Assembly: GCF_900110765.1 (NCBI RefSeq)
Contig: NZ_FOEO01000015.1
Span: 1-64,000, forward strand
Length of the DNA stretch: 64,000 bases
Direction: 5' to 3'
Source of the DNA: Pseudomonas sp. NFACC02
GTDB lineage: Bacteria > Pseudomonadota > Gammaproteobacteria > Pseudomonadales > Pseudomonadaceae
Position numbers and translations under genes: made by a program. Under the pieces are notes generated by a model. That model made no database searches, was not told the DNA's origin, and was given only the letters and a program-made list of their open reading frames with translations. This document shows positions 27,843 through 37,134 of the stretch, piece by piece. Each line of letters starts with the position of its first letter. Position 1 is the first letter of the stretch.

Positions 27843-27950
27843 CTGTAGGAGCTGCCGGGGTGGCGCTCCACCTTGTCCCGCGATGGCGATATATCTGGAA
27901 CAAACGCGTTGCCTGACACGACGCCTTCGCGGGCAAGCGCGCTCCTACAG
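27843..27950. repeat. BIME-type inverted REP pair
   Basis: CTGTAGGAGC at 27843 and its inverted partner GCGCTCCTACAG ending at 27950 flank about 85 nt containing GTCCCGCGATGGCG and CCTTCGCGGGCAAGCGC. It is a pair of Pseudomonas REP units lying between the convergent regulator and SDR genes. Confidence 0.8.
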
Positions 27951-27958
27951 ATTGCACG

Positions 27959-28702
27959 TTACTTGCTGGTGTACCCGCCATCAATCGGCAATGACACGCC
28001 ACTGATCATCGACGCCGCATCGCTCAGCAGAAACAGGATCGGCGCGGCCACTTCCGAGGTTTCGGCAAAGCGTCCGAGGGGGATGGCGGCCAGGGCGGGA
28101 TCGCGCTTGCTCGGCTCGCTCCAGGCCATCTGTGCCATTGGTGTCAGGGTCACGGTGGGGTTGACGCTGTTCACGCGAATGCCGTACTTGCCCCATTCGC
28201 CACACTGCACACGGGTCATGGCGTCCATGGCGCCTTTGGACGCGCAGTAACTCAGGTGATCGTCCAGGGCCACCAGCGACGCCTGGCTCGACACATTGAC
28301 GATGCTGCCCTTGATCCCTTCGCCGATCATGGCCTTGGCCACGCTGGCCGCCACCATGGCGGCCGCGCGTACGTTGACTGTCATGACCTGATCGAATGCC
28401 GAGGCAGTGACCTGCGTTGCAGCCTCCAGAATGGAGATGCCTGCGCAATTGACCAGACCGTGCATCACCGGCAATTCGGCGAGCATTGAGGCCAGTTGCA
28501 CCTGATCAGCCATGTCTACACGCAAGACCTCACAGCCCTGAGCGGCCAGCTTTTCCAACGCAGCCGCATCACGCCCCATGGCGTACACGCGTGCGCCAGC
28601 ACCGAGCAGTTGCTGAGCAACCTCCCAACCGATGCCGCTGCTGGCGCCGGTGACCAGCACACGCTGACCGCTGAAATCAAAACGGGCGGTGTTCACATTC
28701 AC
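27959..28702 (-). CDS. short-chain dehydrogenase, L-xylulose reductase (DCXR)-like
   Basis: A 247-residue NAD(P)-dependent SDR. The cofactor motif is TGASSGIG (residues 18-25); NCAG comes near residue 87; the catalytic Ser and YxxxK appear in VNVSSQAS and SYCASKGAMD. The C-terminal half (VNSVNPTVTLTPMAQMAW, IPLGRFAE, GGYTSK) closely follows DCXR/L-xylulose reductase and bacterial D-threitol or sugar alcohol dehydrogenases. It is the last gene of the operon; its start overlaps the kinase stop by 4 nt. It probably interconverts a polyol and a ketose; the exact substrate is not certain. Confidence 0.88.
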   Translation of the reverse strand: MNVNTARFDFSGQRVLVTGASSGIGWEVAQQLLGAGARVYAMGRDAAALEKLAAQGCEVLRVDMADQVQLASMLAELPVMHGLVNCAGISILEAATQVTASAFDQVMTVNVRAAAMVAASVAKAMIGEGIKGSIVNVSSQASLVALDDHLSYCASKGAMDAMTRVQCGEWGKYGIRVNSVNPTVTLTPMAQMAWSEPSKRDPALAAIPLGRFAETSEVAAPILFLLSDAASMISGVSLPIDGGYTSK

Positions 28703-30231
28703 GCTCCTTGCAGACGATGCATGATCGGTTTCAGCGCCGGATACAGCGCCACGTAATCGGCGAACAGGCGCGAATACAGCGCGACGTTTTCCGCCTGAGG
28801 TTCCGCCCGGCGTTCCAGTTGCACCCAGCCTTTGTGGACCTGCGCCTCATCGACCAGCCCTACCGCATGTGCAGCCAGCAACGCGGCACCAAGCGCCGCC
28901 TCGACCTCCTGAACGATGGTGTAGACCGGGAAGTGGGTGACGTCGGCAATGATCTGCATCCACAGGTCCGAATGGCTCGCGCCGCCGACCACGATCAACC
29001 GTGGGTCCAGCGATTGCGCGCCTTGGGTGCCGGCCTCGATGTTGTGGCGCAGCGCATAGGTGACGCCCTCCAGCACCGCGCGGTACAGGTGAATACGGGT
29101 GTGATAGAGACTCAGGCCGACAAAACTGCCACTGGCTTTCGCGTCCCAGACCGGGCTGCGCTCGCCCATCAGATAAGGCTGAAACAACACGCCATCGCTG
29201 CCTGCCGGAATCCGTGTCGCAGCGCGTTCGAGGATGACGTGGCTGTCTTCGCCCGTCTCACGCCCCTGTTGCTCTTCCGCCTGACAAAACTGCTCGCGAA
29301 ACCAGCTGACAGAAGCGCCAGCGGTGATCGCGCCGCCAAAAATGTAAAGGTCATTGGCGCCGTTGAAGACGTGGGGAAAGCTGACCAATCCATGCCGTGC
29401 ATCGACCTGTTGATTGAGGTAACCCCAGCACATGCTGGTGCCGATCATCGCAACGTGGTTTCCCGCCTGGGTTACGCCCGCAGCGAACGTCGCCATCGCA
29501 GCGTCGACCCCGCCACCCAGCACAGGCGTGCCCGGCGCCAGACCGAGACGCTCGGCCCATGTGTTCAACAGGCCGCCGACCACGTCGCCTGAATGCACCA
29601 GACGCTCAGGCATCATCGATTGCGGGATGCCCAGGGCGTCGAGCATTTCTGTCGACCAGCCACGCGCCTCGACGTCGTAAATGCCTCCGATATTGCCGGC
29701 CGAGCTGTGATCGACCGCCACTTCGCCGGTCAGGCAGTAATTGACGTAACTGTTGGGCGGCAGCAGATACCGGGTGTCAGCCCAGACCCGTGGCTGCTTG
29801 TCCTTGAGCCAGAGCATCTTGGTAAAGCCGTAATAGCTGTCCACCGAGTTGCCGGTGATGGCATACAGGCGTTCCAGATCGACGTTCTGCCTGACCCACT
29901 CCACCTGTTCTTCGGCGCGCCGATCCATCCAGATCAGGCACGGATAAAGCGGTTTGATCTGAGCATCGACCGCAATGCCGGAGCCGCCATACAGACTGCT
30001 GACGCACAGCGATTTGACGCTGTCTCTGGGCACCGCGCTTTCCTTCATGCAGGCGGCGACGCAGCGTTCCACGGCGTCCAGCCACACCTGAGGCCACTGC
30101 TCGGCCCAGCGCGGTTTAGGGGTGTCGACCTTGTAGCTGTGACTGTGCTGCGCGACGATGCGGCCCTGAGCATCGACCAGCAAAGCCTTGGTGCTCTGGG
30201 TGCCGATGTCGACCCCGATGACGTATTCCAT
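28699..30231 (-). CDS. FGGY-family carbohydrate kinase
   Basis: A 510-residue ATP-dependent sugar kinase. The N-terminal phosphate loop GVDIGTQSTKALLVDAQG (residues 6-23) begins the first actin-like domain; GGGVDAAMATFAAG and VVGGASHSDLWMQIIADV (about residue 425) mark the FGGY C-terminal domain. Size and sequence are xylulokinase-like, but in this context (polyol dehydrogenases and an ABC importer) the substrate may be a ketopentose or erythrulose. It overlaps the SDR gene by 4 nt. A REP palindrome separates it from the dehydrogenase gene upstream. Confidence 0.9.
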   Translation of the reverse strand: MEYVIGVDIGTQSTKALLVDAQGRIVAQHSHSYKVDTPKPRWAEQWPQVWLDAVERCVAACMKESAVPRDSVKSLCVSSLYGGSGIAVDAQIKPLYPCLIWMDRRAEEQVEWVRQNVDLERLYAITGNSVDSYYGFTKMLWLKDKQPRVWADTRYLLPPNSYVNYCLTGEVAVDHSSAGNIGGIYDVEARGWSTEMLDALGIPQSMMPERLVHSGDVVGGLLNTWAERLGLAPGTPVLGGGVDAAMATFAAGVTQAGNHVAMIGTSMCWGYLNQQVDARHGLVSFPHVFNGANDLYIFGGAITAGASVSWFREQFCQAEEQQGRETGEDSHVILERAATRIPAGSDGVLFQPYLMGERSPVWDAKASGSFVGLSLYHTRIHLYRAVLEGVTYALRHNIEAGTQGAQSLDPRLIVVGGASHSDLWMQIIADVTHFPVYTIVQEVEAALGAALLAAHAVGLVDEAQVHKGWVQLERRAEPQAENVALYSRLFADYVALYPALKPIMHRLQGA

Positions 30232-30303
30232 CTTCGTCCGCTCTCTTGTTATTAGTTTTTTATGACGGTCCGAAGGTGGACAGCTTCAGACCTGATCTTG
30301 CCA

Positions 30304-30438
30304 CCTGTAGAAGCGTGGCGTGTCCCGCGATCGGCGACGGAGTCGTCGTAAATTCAATAAATGCGGTATGTCAGCAAGACCGCATTTTCAGGTATCGCGA
30401 CGACTCCGTCGCCGGTCGCGGACAAGCCGCTCCTACAG
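30304..30438. repeat. BIME-type inverted REP pair inside the polyol operon
   Basis: CTGTAGAAGCGTGGCGTGTC near 30304, with CGGCGACGGAGTCGTCG after it, is mirrored by CGACGACTCCGTCGCCG and ends in GCTCCTACAG at 30438. The outer and inner arms pair over a long distance, with a small inner hairpin (AATGCGGT and ACCGCATT). In the transcript this gives a large structure between the dehydrogenase and kinase genes. Confidence 0.85.
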
Positions 30439-30452
30439 AAGAGGCCGGTGCA

Positions 30453-31538
30453 TCAACTCACCGGTTTGAGCAGCACCTTGATCGACTTCGTCGAGTTCGC
30501 CAGTTCGAACGCTTCGGCGTAGTCGTCCAGACCGAAGTCGTGGGTGACGATGCCTTCGGAGGTCACCAGGCCGCGTTCGAACAGGTCGATGGCGATCGGG
30601 TAGCAATACGGGCCCAGGTGTGCGCCGCGCACGTCAAGCTCCTTGCGGTCACCGATGATTGACCAGTCGGCACTGGTTTCAGCGCCGAACACGCTGAACT
30701 CGACGAAGCGACCCAGCTTGCGGATCAGATCCAGGCCTTGCGTCACGCCAACCGGAACGCCTGTGGTTTCGATGTACACGTCACAACCGTAGCCATCGGT
30801 CAGACCATTGATGATCTCTTTCGCGTTGTCGCGACTCGGGTTGATCACCACGTCGGCGCCGAACTTCTTCGCCAGCTCCAGACGCTCGTCGACCATGTCG
30901 ATGACCACCAGCTTTTTTGGTGTCTTCAGCGCCGCGACCTGCACCATGCACAGGCCCAGCGTGCCGGCTCCGGCAATCACCAACACGTCATCGAGCTGAA
31001 CATCGCCGCGGTTGACGGTGTGGATCGAGCACGCCATCGGCTCGATCAGCGCGGAGTCTTCCAGCGACACCGATTCAGGGATCTTGTGCACGATGGCGGT
31101 TTTCGGGATGCGCATATACTGCGCCATACCGCCTTCGGCAACGTCCTTCTGGAACCCGAAGATGTTGTGTACTTCGCACATCCAGTACTTGCCGGATTTG
31201 CAGAATTTGCATTTCTCGCACGGCACGATCTGCTCGGCGATGACCTTGTCGCCGACCTTCACGCCGAAGTGTTCTTCGGCGCCCTCGCCCACCGAATCCA
31301 CATAACCGAAGAACTCGTGGCCCGGCACGACCGGCGCCTTGACCCACGGGCTTTCGCCGCCCCAGAACATCGCAGCGCCTGAATGGCATTTGCAGTCACT
31401 GGCGCAGATGCCGCACGCGCCGATGCGAATGACCAGCTCGTTGACGCGCGCAACCGGCTTGGTGATCCGCTCCAGGCGGTAGTCCTTCGGGGCATGGCAG
31501 ACGACGGCTTGCATGGTGGTTTTTGTGTTGTGTTCCAT
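30453..31538 (-). CDS. zinc-dependent polyol dehydrogenase (erythritol/L-threitol dehydrogenase-like)
   Basis: A 361-residue medium-chain dehydrogenase. The catalytic zinc region is GACGICASDCKCHSG (about residues 37-51), with GHEFFG at about 73. The structural zinc cysteines are in CEKCKFCKSGKYWMC (about 104-118). The Rossmann motif is GAGTLGLCMVQ (about 186). The sequence is close to proteins named erythritol/L-threitol dehydrogenase, which oxidise tetritols to erythrulose with NAD. Its place between the importer and kinase genes fits the first oxidation step. The true polyol could be a C4 or C5 alditol. Confidence 0.88.
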   Translation of the reverse strand: MEHNTKTTMQAVVCHAPKDYRLERITKPVARVNELVIRIGACGICASDCKCHSGAAMFWGGESPWVKAPVVPGHEFFGYVDSVGEGAEEHFGVKVGDKVIAEQIVPCEKCKFCKSGKYWMCEVHNIFGFQKDVAEGGMAQYMRIPKTAIVHKIPESVSLEDSALIEPMACSIHTVNRGDVQLDDVLVIAGAGTLGLCMVQVAALKTPKKLVVIDMVDERLELAKKFGADVVINPSRDNAKEIINGLTDGYGCDVYIETTGVPVGVTQGLDLIRKLGRFVEFSVFGAETSADWSIIGDRKELDVRGAHLGPYCYPIAIDLFERGLVTSEGIVTHDFGLDDYAEAFELANSTKSIKVLLKPVS

Positions 31539-31569
31539 GTCGGGTTTCCCTATGAGGCTGATGGGTGCT

Positions 31570-31659
31570 CTGTAGGAGCGCGCTTGCCCGCGATTGCGTC
31601 ATGTCAGACGACAATATGTTTCAGGGCTGACGTCATCGCGGGCAAGCGCGCTCCTACAG
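31570..31659. repeat. BIME-type inverted REP pair inside the polyol operon
   Basis: CTGTAGGAGCGCGCTTGCCC (31570-31589) and its exact inverted counterpart GGGCAAGCGCGCTCCTACAG (31640-31659) form a very stable hairpin with a 50-nt loop between the permease and dehydrogenase genes. REP structures in such places often protect the upstream mRNA or lower downstream expression. Confidence 0.92.
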
Positions 31660-31678
31660 GTGCAGTGTTCAAATCGGT

Positions 31679-32659
31679 TTATTTATGCCGCTGCCGACTG
31701 ATGAAAATCGCCAGCAAAATGATCCCGCCCTTGATCACGCTCTGCACGTAAGGCGACACGCCGAGCATGTTCAATCCGTTGTTAAGGACGCCCAGCAGCA
31801 TGGCGCCGACCAGGGTTCCGATGATCACGCCACGACCGCCGGCAATCGACGCGCCTCCCAGAACCACCGCAGCGATCGCGTCCAGCTCGAAACCGACGCC
31901 GGCGTTCGGCTGGCCGCTCATCAATCGCGAAGACAGGACCAGCCCGGCAATCGCCGCCGTCAGGCCGCTGATCGAGTACACCAGCAGTTTGAAACGTGAC
32001 GCGCGCACGCCGGACAGACGCACCGCCTCTTCGTTGCCACCAATGGCGTAGACGTATCGACCAATGCGGGTGTGTTGCAGCAACACCCAGGCGAAGAAGT
32101 AGGTCACCAGCATGATCAGGATCGGCACTTGAATGCCAAACAACGTGCCGCGCCCGAACCAGGCGAACCAGTCAGGCATGCCGGAAATCGGATAGCCGTC
32201 GGTGTACATCAGGCCCAGTCCGCGGGCGATGCCCATGGTCGCCAGCGTGACGATGATCGGCGGCATTTTCAGGTAGGCGACGAAGATCCCGTTGCCGACG
32301 CCGAAGCCAACACCGATCAGCAAACCGATCAGGATCGCGATCGGCGCCGGAACGCCTGCCACCATCAATCCGGTGGTCAACGTGCCTGACAGCGCCATCA
32401 CCGGACCGACCGACAAATCGATCCCGCCGGTGAGGATCACACAGGTCATGCCGACGGCGATAATGGCGTTGATCGAGACCTGCCGCGCGATGTTTTCCAG
32501 GTTCGCGCCGGTCAGAAACTTGTCGCTGGCGAAGACCATGAAGACGGTTACCACGACTAGCCCTACGAACGGATAAAACGCCGGCGAGCGGATCAGTTGG
32601 GCGAAGTTGAGCTTCATCCGGTTCGGTTGTGCAGTCATGGCTTTAATGGAGGTGTTCAC
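31679..32659 (-). CDS. ABC transporter permease, RbsC family
   Basis: A 326-residue inner-membrane permease with 8-10 predicted helices. Family landmarks are [20 protein letters not shown] near residue 58, [15 protein letters not shown], and the ATPase-contact [15 protein letters not shown] near residue 210. It forms the channel for the sugar or sugar alcohol delivered by the binding protein. Its start lies 17 nt inside the ATPase gene, so the two are translationally coupled. One permease gene suggests a homodimeric channel. Confidence 0.95.
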   Translation of the reverse strand: MNTSIKAMTAQPNRMKLNFAQLIRSPAFYPFVGLVVVTVFMVFASDKFLTGANLENIARQVSINAIIAVGMTCVILTGGIDLSVGPVMALSGTLTTGLMVAGVPAPIAILIGLLIGVGFGVGNGIFVAYLKMPPIIVTLATMGIARGLGLMYTDGYPISGMPDWFAWFGRGTLFGIQVPILIMLVTYFFAWVLLQHTRIGRYVYAIGGNEEAVRLSGVRASRFKLLVYSISGLTAAIAGLVLSSRLMSGQPNAGVGFELDAIAAVVLGGASIAGGRGVIIGTLVGAMLLGVLNNGLNMLGVSPYVQSVIKGGIILLAIFISRQRHK

Positions 32660-34154
32660 TGTTCAGACTCCCGGTGGCATGGCGCATCACTTCCAGGGGA
32701 TTGATGTCGCTTGCCTGCAGCACGTTGACGATGGCGCCCTTGTTGAAGACGGCTACGCGGTCGCACATGCCGATGATTTCTGGCAGTTCCGAGGAGATCA
32801 TGATGATCGCGAAGCCTTGTTCGGTGAGTTTGCGCATCAGGTTATAGATCTCTGCCTTGGCGCCGACGTCGATGCCTCGGGTCGGTTCGTCGAAGATCAG
32901 AATGTCGCAGTGATGGTTGATCCAACGCGCGATGACGACTTTCTGCTGGTTGCCGCCGCTGAGGTTCAGCACGCGGCTCTCGCACGTCGGTGCCTTGATC
33001 GACAACTGCTTCATGAGCGCGGCGGTGGTGGTGTCTTCCTTGTGCCGGTCCAGCAAATGCGCCGCGCCTTCGTACTTGCCCAGGTTGTTCAGCGAAATGT
33101 TCTCCCGAATGCTGAAATCAACGATCAGGCCTTCGCTCTTGCGGCTTTCCGGCAGCAGACCAATGCCGTTGGCCAACGCATGCGCCGGGTCGCTGAGGTC
33201 GACCGGCTGGCCGCGCAACAACACGTCCTTGCTCACCACCGGCAGCGCGCCGATCACGCCCAGCGCCAGCTCCGTGCGCCCGGAACCGACAAGACCGGCA
33301 AACCCGAGAATCTCGCCTTTGTGCAGACTGAAGCTGTTGTGAGGCCCGTTGCGCGTCAGCTGAATATCACGCACCTGAAGCACGACCTCGCCAAGGGGGC
33401 GGGCCGGCTTGGGCGGGAAACTCGCCTCCAGACGGCGCCCGACCATCATCTCCACCAGCGTGTCGATGTCGCTGTCGGCCACGGTCAGCGCACCGACATT
33501 GGCGCCATCGCGCAACACGCTGATGCGGTCACAGACCTGGAAGATCTCCTCCAGATGGTGAGAAATGAAGATCACCGCCACGCCCTGGCTTTTCAGCTCG
33601 CGCATGATGTCGAACAGCAGTTCGGCCTCCGAAGGCGTCAACGTCGCGGTGGGCTCGTCGAGGATCAGCAGGCGTGCTTCGAGGGCCAGGGCCTTGGCGA
33701 TTTCGACGAATTGCTGTTCGGCCACGCTCAGGTGCTCCACGGAACAGTCGAGATTGATCTTCACGCCCAGACGGTCGAACAGGCCGATGGCCTTTTCGCG
33801 CATCTCATGTTTGCGCAGCAGCCCGAAGCCATTGACGATCTCGTGGCCGAGGAAAATGTTCTCCACGGCATTCAGATACGGAATCAGGCTGAACTCCTGA
33901 AAGACAATGCCGATGCCGGCAGCGATGGCTTCGTTGTAGGTCGCGAAATGCTGCTCCGCGCCGTCGATACGAATACTGCCCTGATCCTGATGTTCGACCC
34001 CGGCGAGAATCTTCATCAGCGTGGATTTACCCGCGCCGTTTTCGCCGAGCAAGGCATGAATTTCACCGCGCTCGACCGACAGGTTGATCGACTTGAGCGC
34101 ATGCACGCCGGGGTAGCTTTTACAGATGTTTTCCAATTGCAGAAGGCAGCTCAT
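32643..34154 (-). CDS. ABC transporter ATP-binding protein, RbsA/XylG family
   Basis: A 503-residue double ATPase. The first half has Walker [10 protein letters not shown] (about residues 37-45), signature LSVAEQQ and Walker [12 protein letters not shown]; the second half has a degenerate Walker A region (GLVGSGRTE), the signature LSGGNQQK and [11 protein letters not shown]. This is the normal pattern for sugar ABC importers, in which one site is weakened. ATG 34154 follows GAGGTG; a GTG two codons upstream is possible. It energises import by the permease just downstream. Confidence 0.95.
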   Translation of the reverse strand: MSCLLQLENICKSYPGVHALKSINLSVERGEIHALLGENGAGKSTLMKILAGVEHQDQGSIRIDGAEQHFATYNEAIAAGIGIVFQEFSLIPYLNAVENIFLGHEIVNGFGLLRKHEMREKAIGLFDRLGVKINLDCSVEHLSVAEQQFVEIAKALALEARLLILDEPTATLTPSEAELLFDIMRELKSQGVAVIFISHHLEEIFQVCDRISVLRDGANVGALTVADSDIDTLVEMMVGRRLEASFPPKPARPLGEVVLQVRDIQLTRNGPHNSFSLHKGEILGFAGLVGSGRTELALGVIGALPVVSKDVLLRGQPVDLSDPAHALANGIGLLPESRKSEGLIVDFSIRENISLNNLGKYEGAAHLLDRHKEDTTTAALMKQLSIKAPTCESRVLNLSGGNQQKVVIARWINHHCDILIFDEPTRGIDVGAKAEIYNLMRKLTEQGFAIIMISSELPEIIGMCDRVAVFNKGAIVNVLQASDINPLEVMRHATGSLNSEHLH

Positions 34155-34244
34155 ACGCACCTCATCGCAGCACGGCTCTCTGTCCCAGCAGAGCGTCAGT
34201 CCGTGACGCTCGCCAGACAGGTCAGGCGAGCGTCAGCACACTCA

Positions 34245-35192
34245 TCACCAAGTGAAGGTTTTTGCCTTGGCCTGATCGACCAGCAGGATGTCCACCGGGA
34301 TGGTCGCCGGGACTTGCGCGCCCCACTTCCTGGCGAGCGCCAGGCCCAGCGCCAGACGGACCTGATCGCGGGGGTATTGAGCGGACGTGGCGATGAATTT
34401 GCTGTTCGGCTTCTGGATTTCCTTAACGGCTTCCGGGGCCCCGTCCACGCTGGTCAGTTTGACGTCCATGCCGCTGGATTCGATGGCCGCGAGCGCACCG
34501 AGCGATCCGTTGTCATTGACGCTGAACAAACCCTTCAGGTTGGGCTGCGCCTGAAGCATGTTCTCGGTCACGCTGAGCGCCTGATCACGTTCCTGCTTGC
34601 CGTTCTGAATGCTGACGATCTTGATGTCAGGGTGCTTGGCCAAAGCATCTTTGCAGCCACGCACACGCTCAAGAATCGGCACCACGGCGATGCCGTCGAG
34701 GATGCCGACGTCGCCCTTGCCACCGATGCTCTTGGCCAGGTACTCACAGGCCTGAAGGCCAGCGTCATAGTTCTTGGAGCCCACGAAGGAGTCCAGCGGA
34801 CCGTTGGCCTGAGCGTCCACCGCGACGACCACCACACCTTTGTCATGCGCCTGCTTCACAGCGGACTGCACGCCCACGGAGTCGGTCGGGTTGATGATCA
34901 GGATGTCGATGCCCTTTTGCAGCATGTCTTCGATGTCGCTGATCTGCTTGGAAACATCGTGACGTGCGTCAGTCACCAGCAAGGTCGCGCCGATGCTGCC
35001 AGTGGCATCCTGAAGGGCGTCCTTCATGGTGACGAAGTAAGGGTTGTTGATTTCCTGGAACGAAGCACCGATTTTCAGCGGACCGGCTTTGGCAGCATCG
35101 GCCGCGTGAACGGTGAAGGAGCCGGCGCACGCTACAGCCACAGCGAGCGAACAAAAGACGGCGGAGAAGCCCTTCTTGAGGCGAGTTGTCAT
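34245..35192 (-). CDS. periplasmic sugar/polyol-binding protein of the ABC importer
   Basis: A 315-residue binding protein of the RbsB type (Peripla_BP_4). The signal peptide is residues 1-30, cleaved after VHA. The mature start is LKIGASFQEINNPYFVTMKD; the body includes DMLQKGIDILIINPTDS and a C-terminal ALARKWG. It captures the transported polyol and gives the system its specificity. It is the first gene of the leftward operon; a LacI-type operator lies 36-55 nt upstream. ATG 35192 is chosen because the longer frame (to 35279) would run through that operator and lacks a signal sequence at its start. Confidence 0.93.
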   Translation of the reverse strand: MTTRLKKGFSAVFCSLAVAVACAGSFTVHAADAAKAGPLKIGASFQEINNPYFVTMKDALQDATGSIGATLLVTDARHDVSKQISDIEDMLQKGIDILIINPTDSVGVQSAVKQAHDKGVVVVAVDAQANGPLDSFVGSKNYDAGLQACEYLAKSIGGKGDVGILDGIAVVPILERVRGCKDALAKHPDIKIVSIQNGKQERDQALSVTENMLQAQPNLKGLFSVNDNGSLGALAAIESSGMDVKLTSVDGAPEAVKEIQKPNSKFIATSAQYPRDQVRLALGLALARKWGAQVPATIPVDILLVDQAKAKTFTW

Positions 35193-35227
35193 AGCGAAAA
35201 ATCCCGTTGTTTTTATTGTTAAAGCGG

Positions 35228-35247
35228 AAATGTCATCGTTAACATTT
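35228..35247. promoter_or_regulatory. candidate LacI-type operator of the polyol operon
   Basis: AAATGTCATCGTTAACATTT is an imperfect palindrome around CG at 35237-35238 (7 of 9 arm positions pair), matching the general LacI-family operator plan. It shares CGTTAACATT with the site upstream of the LacI gene. It lies just upstream of the binding-protein start, overlapping the probable promoter. Confidence 0.65.
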
Positions 35248-35314
35248 TTGAAATTAGCAGAGAAAGATGGTGTTCGCAACAGCCGTGGGTCGCAGAGATC
35301 ATGTTATGGATTTT

Positions 35315-35380
35315 GTATATCCCATTGACATATACCTATGCCCCACTAAGCTTGCATATCCTCACGGTATATCCCAATGG
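35315..35380. promoter_or_regulatory. probable VapBC operator repeats
   Basis: GTATATCCCATTGACATATAC (35315-35335, 21 nt, inverted GTATAT/ATATAC ends) and GGTATATCCCAATGG (35366-35380) share the core TATATCCCA. Paired repeats just upstream of an antitoxin gene are the usual binding sites of the VapB-VapC complex. Confidence 0.6.
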
Positions 35381-35389
35381 AGATGAGTC

Positions 35390-35620
35390 ATGGAGCAATC
35401 CACACTGTTCAAAAGCAATCGAAGCCAGGCGGTACGGCTGCCTAAAGCCGTTGCGCTCCCCGACGATGTCAAGCGTGTCGATGTGATCGCTATCGGCAGA
35501 ACCCGGATCATTACCCCTGCGGGGGAATCCTGGGACAGTTGGTTCAACGGCGAGAGCGTCAGCGCAGACTTCATGGATGATCGGGAGCAACCTTCAGACC
35601 AGCCGCGCGAGTCGTTTTAA
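35390..35620 (+). CDS. vapB: VapB-type antitoxin
   Basis: A 76-residue antitoxin. The N-terminal swapped-hairpin DNA-binding segment TLFKSNRSQAVRLPKAVALP (residues 5-24) is characteristic of VapB, and the C-terminal acidic tail from about residue 45 would wrap the toxin. It neutralises VapC and represses its own promoter together with it. The ribosome site GGAG is about 8 nt upstream. The stop and the toxin start overlap by one base (TAATG), a coupled arrangement. Confidence 0.93.
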   Translation: MEQSTLFKSNRSQAVRLPKAVALPDDVKRVDVIAIGRTRIITPAGESWDSWFNGESVSADFMDDREQPSDQPRESF

Positions 35621-36024
35621 TGCTCAGATACATGCTTGATACCAACATGTGTATTTTTACGATCAAGAACAAGCCGGCACATGTGCGGGAGGCATTCAAC
35701 CGCCATCACGGACAGTTGTGCATCAGCACCATAACGCTGATGGAGCTGATCTACGGTGCTGAAAAGTCTGCCACACCCGAGAAGAACCTCTCGGTGGTAG
35801 AAGGGTTTGCAGCTCGCCTCGACGTCCTGCCCTATGATGCAGACGCTGCTGCTCATACAGGCATGATCAGGACCGAACTCAGCCGGGCCGGCACTCCGAT
35901 TGGCCCGTATGACCAGATGATCGCCGGGCATGCTCGATCGCAGGGGCTGGTGGTCGTCACAAATAATTCCAAGGAGTTCGAGCGAGTCCAGGGGCTGAGA
36001 CTGGAGGACTGGCTTCAGCGTTGA
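35620..36024 (+). CDS. vapC: VapC-type PIN-domain ribonuclease toxin
   Basis: A 134-residue PIN-domain RNase. The first acidic residue is in YMLDTNMCIF (about residue 7), the second in TLMELIYGAE (about 42), and the third and fourth in PIGPYDQMIAGHA (about 98) and VTNNSKEFERV (about 116). Relatives cleave initiator tRNA or other tRNA/rRNA sites and arrest translation when the antitoxin is degraded. All catalytic positions look intact, so the toxin is probably active. The operon ends without a clear terminator. Confidence 0.93.
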   Translation: MLRYMLDTNMCIFTIKNKPAHVREAFNRHHGQLCISTITLMELIYGAEKSATPEKNLSVVEGFAARLDVLPYDADAAAHTGMIRTELSRAGTPIGPYDQMIAGHARSQGLVVVTNNSKEFERVQGLRLEDWLQR

Positions 36025-36243
36025 GCAGTTGAGCCTCTTGAAACTTTGCAAGTCGTCACTGGCAACCTTCAGCAAGCAATCCGCCAGTCGTGACTGACGC
36101 TAACGCCCAGGAGCGCGCGATCAAGCGTATGGGCCACGCTCCCCCGCGTTGACAAATTTTGCAGCGAGTGTCGATAATCCGCCGACATGTCATACGACGA
36201 CCGATGACACAAATAACAACAACTTCCTATCAGGCCTCCCACG

Positions 36244-37068
36244 ATGACTCAATCTTCTGCCCAGGCGCCTCTCAATCGCATTCTGCTGACGGGTGCCGCT
36301 GGCGGGCTTGGCAAAGTGCTTCGCGAAAGCCTTCGTCCGTTCGCCAAGGTTCTGCGTCTTTCCGACATTGCCGAGATGGCCCCTGCCGCCGGTCCTCATG
36401 AAGAAGTCCAGGTCTGTGATCTGGCCGACAAGCAAGCGGTGCATCAACTGGTAGAAGGCGTTGATGCCATCGTGCATTTCGGCGGTGTCTCGGTTGAACG
36501 CCCCTTCGAAGAGATACTCGGTCCGAACATCTGCGGCATTTTCCATATCTACGAAGCGGCGCGTCGCCATGGCGTGAAGCGGGTTATTTTCGCCAGCTCC
36601 AACCATGTGATCGGTTTCTATCGCCAGGACGAAACCATCGATGCCAGCGCCGTACGCCGTCCGGACAGTTACTACGGCCTGTCGAAGTCCTACGGCGAAG
36701 ACATGGCCAGCTTCTACTTCGATCGCTATGGCATCGAAACCGTCAGCATCCGGATCGGCTCCTCGTTCCCGGAAGCACAGAACCGGCGCATGCTCAGCAG
36801 CTGGTTGAGCTACGACGACCTGACCCAATTGATTGAACGTGGCCTGTTCACGCCCAATGTTGGTCACACCGTGGTCTACGGCGCCTCGGACAACGCAAAA
36901 GTCTGGTGGGACAACCGCCTGGCGAACCATCTGGGCTACGAGCCCAAAGACAGCTCCGAGCAATTCCGCGCCAAGGTCGAAGCCCAGCCGATGCCTGCGG
37001 CGGACGATCCGGCGATGGTCTATCAGGGCGGCGCGTTCGTTGCCTCAGGCCCGTTTGGCGACGAGTGA
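36244..37068 (+). CDS. udh: uronate dehydrogenase
   Basis: A 274-residue extended SDR that oxidises D-galacturonate and D-glucuronate with NAD to aldaro-lactones, the first step of the oxidative hexuronate route. The cofactor motif is TGAAGGLGKVL (residues 16-26); the substrate and catalytic regions are FASSNHVIGFY and RPDSYYGLSKSYGEDMA, with the YxxxK at about residues 136-140. Size and sequence match the characterised P. syringae enzyme (275 residues) as I remember it. The SMP-30 gene follows after 66 nt and would open the lactone product. In a plant-associated strain this serves pectin sugar use. Confidence 0.93.
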   Translation: MTQSSAQAPLNRILLTGAAGGLGKVLRESLRPFAKVLRLSDIAEMAPAAGPHEEVQVCDLADKQAVHQLVEGVDAIVHFGGVSVERPFEEILGPNICGIFHIYEAARRHGVKRVIFASSNHVIGFYRQDETIDASAVRRPDSYYGLSKSYGEDMASFYFDRYGIETVSIRIGSSFPEAQNRRMLSSWLSYDDLTQLIERGLFTPNVGHTVVYGASDNAKVWWDNRLANHLGYEPKDSSEQFRAKVEAQPMPAADDPAMVYQGGAFVASGPFGDE

Positions 37069-37134
37069 GTCGCTGCACTGAAAGGGTCGTCGGCGCGGGC
37101 GACCCTCCAGAACTCACACCACGGAATGAACGCC

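Noticed and set aside
27843..31659. Repeated palindromes as a possible CRISPR array
   Set aside because: The repeats are inverted REP pairs scattered between genes, with no regular direct repeat-spacer pattern and no cas genes.
32607..35222. An 871-codon plus-strand open frame opposite the ABC transporter genes
   Set aside because: It is the mirror of strongly coding ABC transporter genes on the minus strand. Its peptide is Gln/His/Arg-rich with no domain, which is typical of antisense frames in GC-rich DNA.
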